Assembly (NCBI RefSeq): GCF_963169125.1
Contig: NC_084794.1
Coordinates: 109,468,358 to 109,532,357, forward strand
DNA length: 64,000 nucleotides
Source of the DNA: Humulus lupulus
Taxonomy: Eukaryota > Streptophyta > Magnoliopsida > Rosales > Cannabaceae
Reading direction: 5' to 3'
The notes beneath the pieces are model-generated. The model was not told the DNA's origin and made no database searches. It worked only from the letters and a program-made list of their open reading frames with translations. The translations under genes and the position numbers were made by a program. Position 1 is the first letter of the stretch. The number at the start of each line of letters is the position of its first letter. This document shows, in pieces, positions 59,851-64,000 of the stretch.

Positions 59851-59865
59851 CACTACAAGAAAAAA
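59851..59865 (+). repeat. CACTA terminal inverted repeat
   Basis: CACTACAAGAAAAAA is the characteristic end sequence of plant CACTA transposons. The partner end is outside the window. Confidence 0.85.
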
Positions 59866-60560
59866 ACTCTACAACGACGACATCTATTGCGACGACTCCA
59901 AAGTCATTGCTGTATGTAGTAGAAATCCAAGATTTTTTTTAATTTATTAAAATAAATAAGCTACAGGGACAACTTGTCGTTGTAGGGTCATCAACAACAC
60001 ACGAACATGCCCTCCATATTCTTGGTACCCTACAGCTACGATATGTCGTCGTTGTAGGGTACTAGGAATTTGGAGGAAGAAAAGGCGGGAACTAACTCTA
60101 CAACGACGGTATGTCGTGGCTGTAGGGTCCTCGTCGAAAAAAAGAGGGAAATATGTTTGTCTATAATGACGACCTATCGTCGCTGTAGGATAGGGACGGA
60201 ACTTAAATGCCAGAAATTGGTTGCCTATTTTCATTCCCCATGTCGTTGCTATAGAGTCTAATCTAATCCACTGGTCAGTTACTTTTTTAGTCTATGGCAA
60301 CGACATGTTGTCGCAATAGGGTCAAAAAACGGTGGGAAAGTGGATTGCCAAAATATTTCAGTCAAATTTTCACTGCCTCGTTGCTATGGAGTGGACGCTT
60401 ACCACATGAAAGGAATCGTGTACTGTTCACTTATCTACAACGATGACATGTCATCGCTGTAGGGTTTCACTGTTTGAGTGAAATGGTGCGTTTGATATTA
60501 GCAACGACTGTTTATTACCTATAGCGACGACATGTTGTCGCTATAGGTCACAACGATATA
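59866..60560 (+). repeat. CACTA subterminal palindromic repeats
   Basis: About ten copies of a motif approximating CTACAGCGACGACATGTCG plus its mirror arm, at about 59872, 59961, 60030, 60096, 60160, 60240, 60293, 60380, 60433 and 60518. Some are near-complete 28-bp palindromes, others half-sites. Subterminal repeats of CACTA elements bind the DNA-binding transposase protein in known systems. Confidence 0.8.
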
Positions 60561-62018
60561 ACCCCCAGGCAGAGTCTTTCTTCCTCATTTCTGCTCAATT
60601 TTCTTCAAATTCAGAGAGGATTCTCTGTTTCCCTCTGCCGCTCAGTGCCTCCCAACGCCACCCAAGGAGTTCCGACACCATTTTTGGCCCTCCATTGTTA
60701 AGGCTAGTTCCTTTATACCCAATACTGTAGTTATTTCTTTTAATTTTAGTTTTTTTATGATTATTTGTGTATATTTTGTATGTTATTGTAATGGGTTTGT
60801 TAAACTTTTTATTGATTTTTTTTTTTCAAATTGTATTGGAGCATCCCGAGCCTTTGCCCAATTCATTGATATCATCCCGAGCCTTTGGGTATTGTTTGTA
60901 ATTTTTATTTTTATTTTTTTTTGTGATTGATTATTATATTAATTGATAAATGCTTGTTAAATTTTTTGTTGTTTTTTAGGTTGCATTGGAGTCTTTGGAT
61001 ATCATCTCTAGCTTTGGGGTATTGTTTCCAATTTTTAATATTTTTATTTTGTTTTGTGAATATTAGTATAAATAATGATAGTTAATTTGTATACATAAAT
61101 AATTTTTAATTAAATTTGTATGTTTCCTAATTTTATAGTTAATTTGATATTAATTTATGAAAATTTGTTAGGTTAGATTAATTTTTTATTTTCAATTGTA
61201 ATATGTTAGGTTAAATAAAATTTGTGTTTCAAATTATATATATATATGTTTTAGATAAATAATATGTTGATTTGGGAGTATGTTTATAATATGTTTTTGT
61301 GGTTTATTTGTGAATTCAAATGATTGTATTAAATTTTATGTATATTCTGTGACTAGTTTATATGTTTTTATACAGATTTTAAATTTTGGGATAGGCTACA
61401 TTACAGTCATTATGCTACCAAATTTTTTGTAGATTTAGAAAAACTAAACATTACAACATTATTTTAAATTTAGTGTGATTAAAATTTTTAATTAATAAAT
61501 TTTAAAGCAGTTAATAAAAAATAATTAAAAAATTATAAAGTATAAATTAAAATAATAATTTTACAAGTATAAAACTTTATTAATATTTTTTTATAAAATA
61601 AGTAGAAATTAAAATAATAATCTTTAATGGTAATTTAATAAATTTATAATTAAATATTTATTTATTTATTTAATTTTATAATATATTCATAAAATTTGAT
61701 AATATATGTAGATAAAATAGGTAATTAAGTTAACTTTATTCTTAAAATTAAGTTAAAATTAAAATAATAAAAGTGAAAATTAGAATAAAAATTTGATTAT
61801 TATTAAAGAACATAATAATTATAATTAAATATTTATTTAAATAATGAAACTTTATAATACACTCATAACTAATAATAATATATATTCATTAGATTCAATA
61901 AGATTTCATAATTTACTTAAAAAAATTAGTGTTTTGGTGATAAAAAAATTATTAGCAAATAAAGTCAGTGTTTTATGATTATCACATTGTGATAATTTAT
62001 TTTCAACTTGAATAAGTT
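60561..62018 (+). other. CACTA leader, no gene seen
   Basis: Probably 5' UTR and introns of the transposase gene: a pyrimidine-rich segment at 60585-60720, then T-rich and AT-rich DNA with acceptor-like TTTTTTAG near 60978. A repeated CATCCCGAGCCTTTG block occurs at 60843 and 60873. No frame is supported. Confidence 0.5.
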
Positions 62019-64000
62019 ATGACGATTAACAAGAGTTGGGTAACTAATAGATGACATAACTCTGATGAGTCCTGGAATGGTCTTCAAGCATTTATACAAA
62101 TGACCAAAAATCATGTGAATGCTTTAAGAGAAGTCAGATGCCCATGCGTTCAGTGTGTCAATATGCTGAATTAGAAACTGGATGTGGTGGAGACTCACAT
62201 ACACATATATGAGTTTCTGCAGCGATATGTGAAGTGGACCTACCGCGGTGAAGTTGATATGCCTCTAGTAGTGGACGACGGGGCTCTAGTGACTGATGAG
62301 ATGATTGACACCATCAATGATGTTATTGGTGAACAAGACACTAAGAAAGAAGGCGTAAATGAAGAAATTTCAGATGGTGGTGGCAATAATGCCGAGAATC
62401 ACTTTGATGGCATATTTCAAGAGGTCGAAGTTGAGTTATACCCTGGTTGTACTTGGTTGTCATCCTTGAACGTCTTGGCGAAGATGATGCACATGAAAGT
62501 TATGAATAAATGGACAAATAATTCCTTTGATGAACTTTTGAAGTTTATAAAATTTGCATTCCCGAAGGAGAATAAGATTCTAGCTTCATTCAATGAGTCT
62601 AAGAAAAAAATGAGGAAGTTAGGGTTAGGTTATCAATCAATTCATGCTTGCAAGCACGACTGTTGTTTGTTTTGGAAGGAGAATTCTCAAAAATAGAGTT
62701 GTCCTGTATGTGGTGAGAGCCGATTGGTTGACAAAGACACAAAGAGGAATAAAGTTGCCCACAAAGTGTTGCGGTACTTCCATTTGACTCCTAGGCTGAA
62801 GCATCTTTATGGTTCAAGGCATACAACAAATGATATGACTTGGCATAGTATGGGACGATCGAAAGAAGATGGTGTGATGCACCATCCTGCTGATGGGGGT
62901 GCTTGGAAACAATTTGATTCTAGTTATCCTAATTTTTCTAAAGAACCTAGAAATGTTCAATTGGGTTTGCCTACTTAATTAATTTTGTAACACGAGTCTA
63001 TCTTATAGCATGTAGCCGATAATATCTTCACGTACAATATGCCAACTTGGTTGTGCATGAAAGAGTCATCATTCATGCTAACCTTATTGATTCTCGATAC
63101 GAAATCACCTGGGAAGGACATGGATGTATTTTTTAGGCCTGTGGTAGACGAATTGAAGGAGTTATGGGATGAAGGAATTCAAACCAGAGACGCTGCAACG
63201 AACAGTGTATGCAGAATGTGTACAACACTATTATGGACTATCAATGATTTTCGGCCCGTAGTAGTTTGTCTGGTTAGAGTGGCCAACGATATATGGCATG
63301 TCCTTCATGTAACGAAGACATTTTTTCATGTCAGGTAATTAGGAAGATGACTTATGTTTGTCATAGAAGATTCTTATCTTCTACGCATAAGTGGAGGAAG
63401 AGTCGCTTGTTTGATTGGAATTATGAAAAAGGATTTCCTCCAAAAAAAAATCAATAGTCAAGACATACTCGAACAATTAGCGCATGTTCCAGATCTTTTG
63501 TCAGGTAAACATGTCAGTTTCAGAGGAGTGAAAAGAAAGTGAGATCCAAAAGTGCTTAATTGGAGTAAAAAGAGTATTTTCTTTGAACTTGATTAGTGGT
63601 CCGAACTTGAACTGAAGCACAATTTAGATGTGATGCATGTAGAAAAAAATGTCTGCGACAGTTTGCTCGGTACTTTTCGTATCAATGAGAAATCTAAAGA
63701 CACCACCAACACACGAGTAGACTTGAAGAATTGTAGTATCCTAGAAGAGTTGCACCTCAAGGAAGATGATATGAAGTTAATCAAATCACATCCTATGTAC
63801 TCTTTCACACTGGATGATAGACGGTTTTTTTGTTAGTTCATAAAAGGAGTTAGACTTCCTGATGGCTTCGGTTCAAATTTCTCTATGAAAGTAACTGACA
63901 ATGATGGAAACATTGTTGGGTTGAAATCCCATGATTCTCACAATCTTATGCAACGTCTATTGCTGGTAGGAGTTCGAGGCTACTTGGATAAGTCTATTTG
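62019..64000 (+). pseudogene. Tnp2-type CACTA transposase, decayed, runs off window
   Basis: Catalyses excision and insertion of CACTA elements in intact form. The ATG at 62019 (MTINKSWVTNR) opens a transposase-associated domain with CPCVQCVN, interrupted by TGA at 62052 and a TAG near 62172. In the same frame follow the Tnp2 landmarks LYPGCTWLSSLNVLAKMMHM, FAFPKENKIL and IHACKHDCCLFWKE. After a TAG at 62694 come CPVCGESRLVDKDTKR, VLRYFHLTPRLKHLYGS and HHPADGGAWKQFDSSYPNF. A scrambled segment near 62980 precedes WLCMKESSFMLTLLI and KDMDVFFRPVVDELKELWDE. A frameshift near 63250 moves YMACPSCNEDIFS to another frame. Later parts return: DVMHVEKNVCDSLLGTF and LIKSHPMYSFTLDD. At least five stops or shifts make it inactive. 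Confidence 0.85.

Larger units (their letters stand above)
59851..64000 (+). mobile_element. El-9: CACTA (En/Spm) DNA transposon, 5' part
   Basis: Begins with the terminal inverted repeat CACTACAAGAAAAAAACTC at 59851, preceded by TAT, a possible 3-bp target duplication. A 0.7-kb subterminal zone of repeated palindromes follows, then a non-coding leader, then a Tnp2-type transposase that runs off the window. The 3' end and second terminal repeat are outside, so completeness is unknown. The transposase has stops, so this copy is non-autonomous. Confidence 0.88.

Overview
This window is plant nuclear DNA from a repeat-rich, probably heterochromatic region of an angiosperm. The evidence is the lineages present: Ty3/gypsy retrotransposons of the Tekay-like chromovirus, Athila and Tat types, plus a CACTA transposon. 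Long AT-rich stretches and intron-bearing reading frames also fit. No convincing host gene, rRNA or functional tRNA gene was found. The species cannot be named from the sequence.

Layout. El-1 (1-2033, +) is a chromovirus remnant: LTR pieces around a gag fragment. El-2 (2034-3820, -) is a diverged LTR fragment of the El-5 family. El-3 (+) is an old Tat-lineage element split in two: its antisense gene lies at 3964-5794 and its 3' LTR at 54185-55098. El-4 (-, 6586-53641, target duplication GTATT) is a younger Tat element inserted into El-3 and inflated to 47 kb by nested insertions. These are: El-5 (+, 12991-22611, duplication TATTC), a nearly complete Tekay-like chromovirus inside the El-4 integrase region; El-6 (-, 23523-39537), a second chromovirus that lost its 5' end; El-7 (-, 25518-35393, duplication CCTAC), a non-autonomous Tat element inside the El-6 LTR; and El-8 (-, 39538-50224, duplication AAATC), an Athila element at the El-4/El-6 boundary. 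From 55099 to 59850 the DNA is AT-rich with no supported gene. El-9 (59851 to beyond the window end, +) is the 5' part of a CACTA element with a decayed Tnp2-type transposase.

How the parts work together. The gag-pol units supply capsid, protease, reverse transcriptase, RNase H and integrase for copying the elements. All are broken by stops or frameshifts, many of which look like single C-to-T changes. Three Tat elements (El-3, El-4, El-7) each carry a gene antisense to gag-pol next to the 3' LTR. It encodes a domain resembling the 'putative gypsy type transposon' family (Transposase_28); in El-4 and El-7 this is followed by a low-complexity linker and a C-terminal coiled coil. In El-4 and El-7 a TATA box lies just inside the LTR, suggesting separate transcription.

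The most notable points are: an intact 146-residue frame between the primer-binding site and gag of El-5, bracketed by splice-like signals; the three antisense genes with promoters and introns; short inverted repeats with compensatory changes in the Athila leader; repeated CGATATATCG palindromes in the El-2/El-5 LTRs; and an in-frame junction between Tat protease and chromovirus gag that existed before the Athila element split it.
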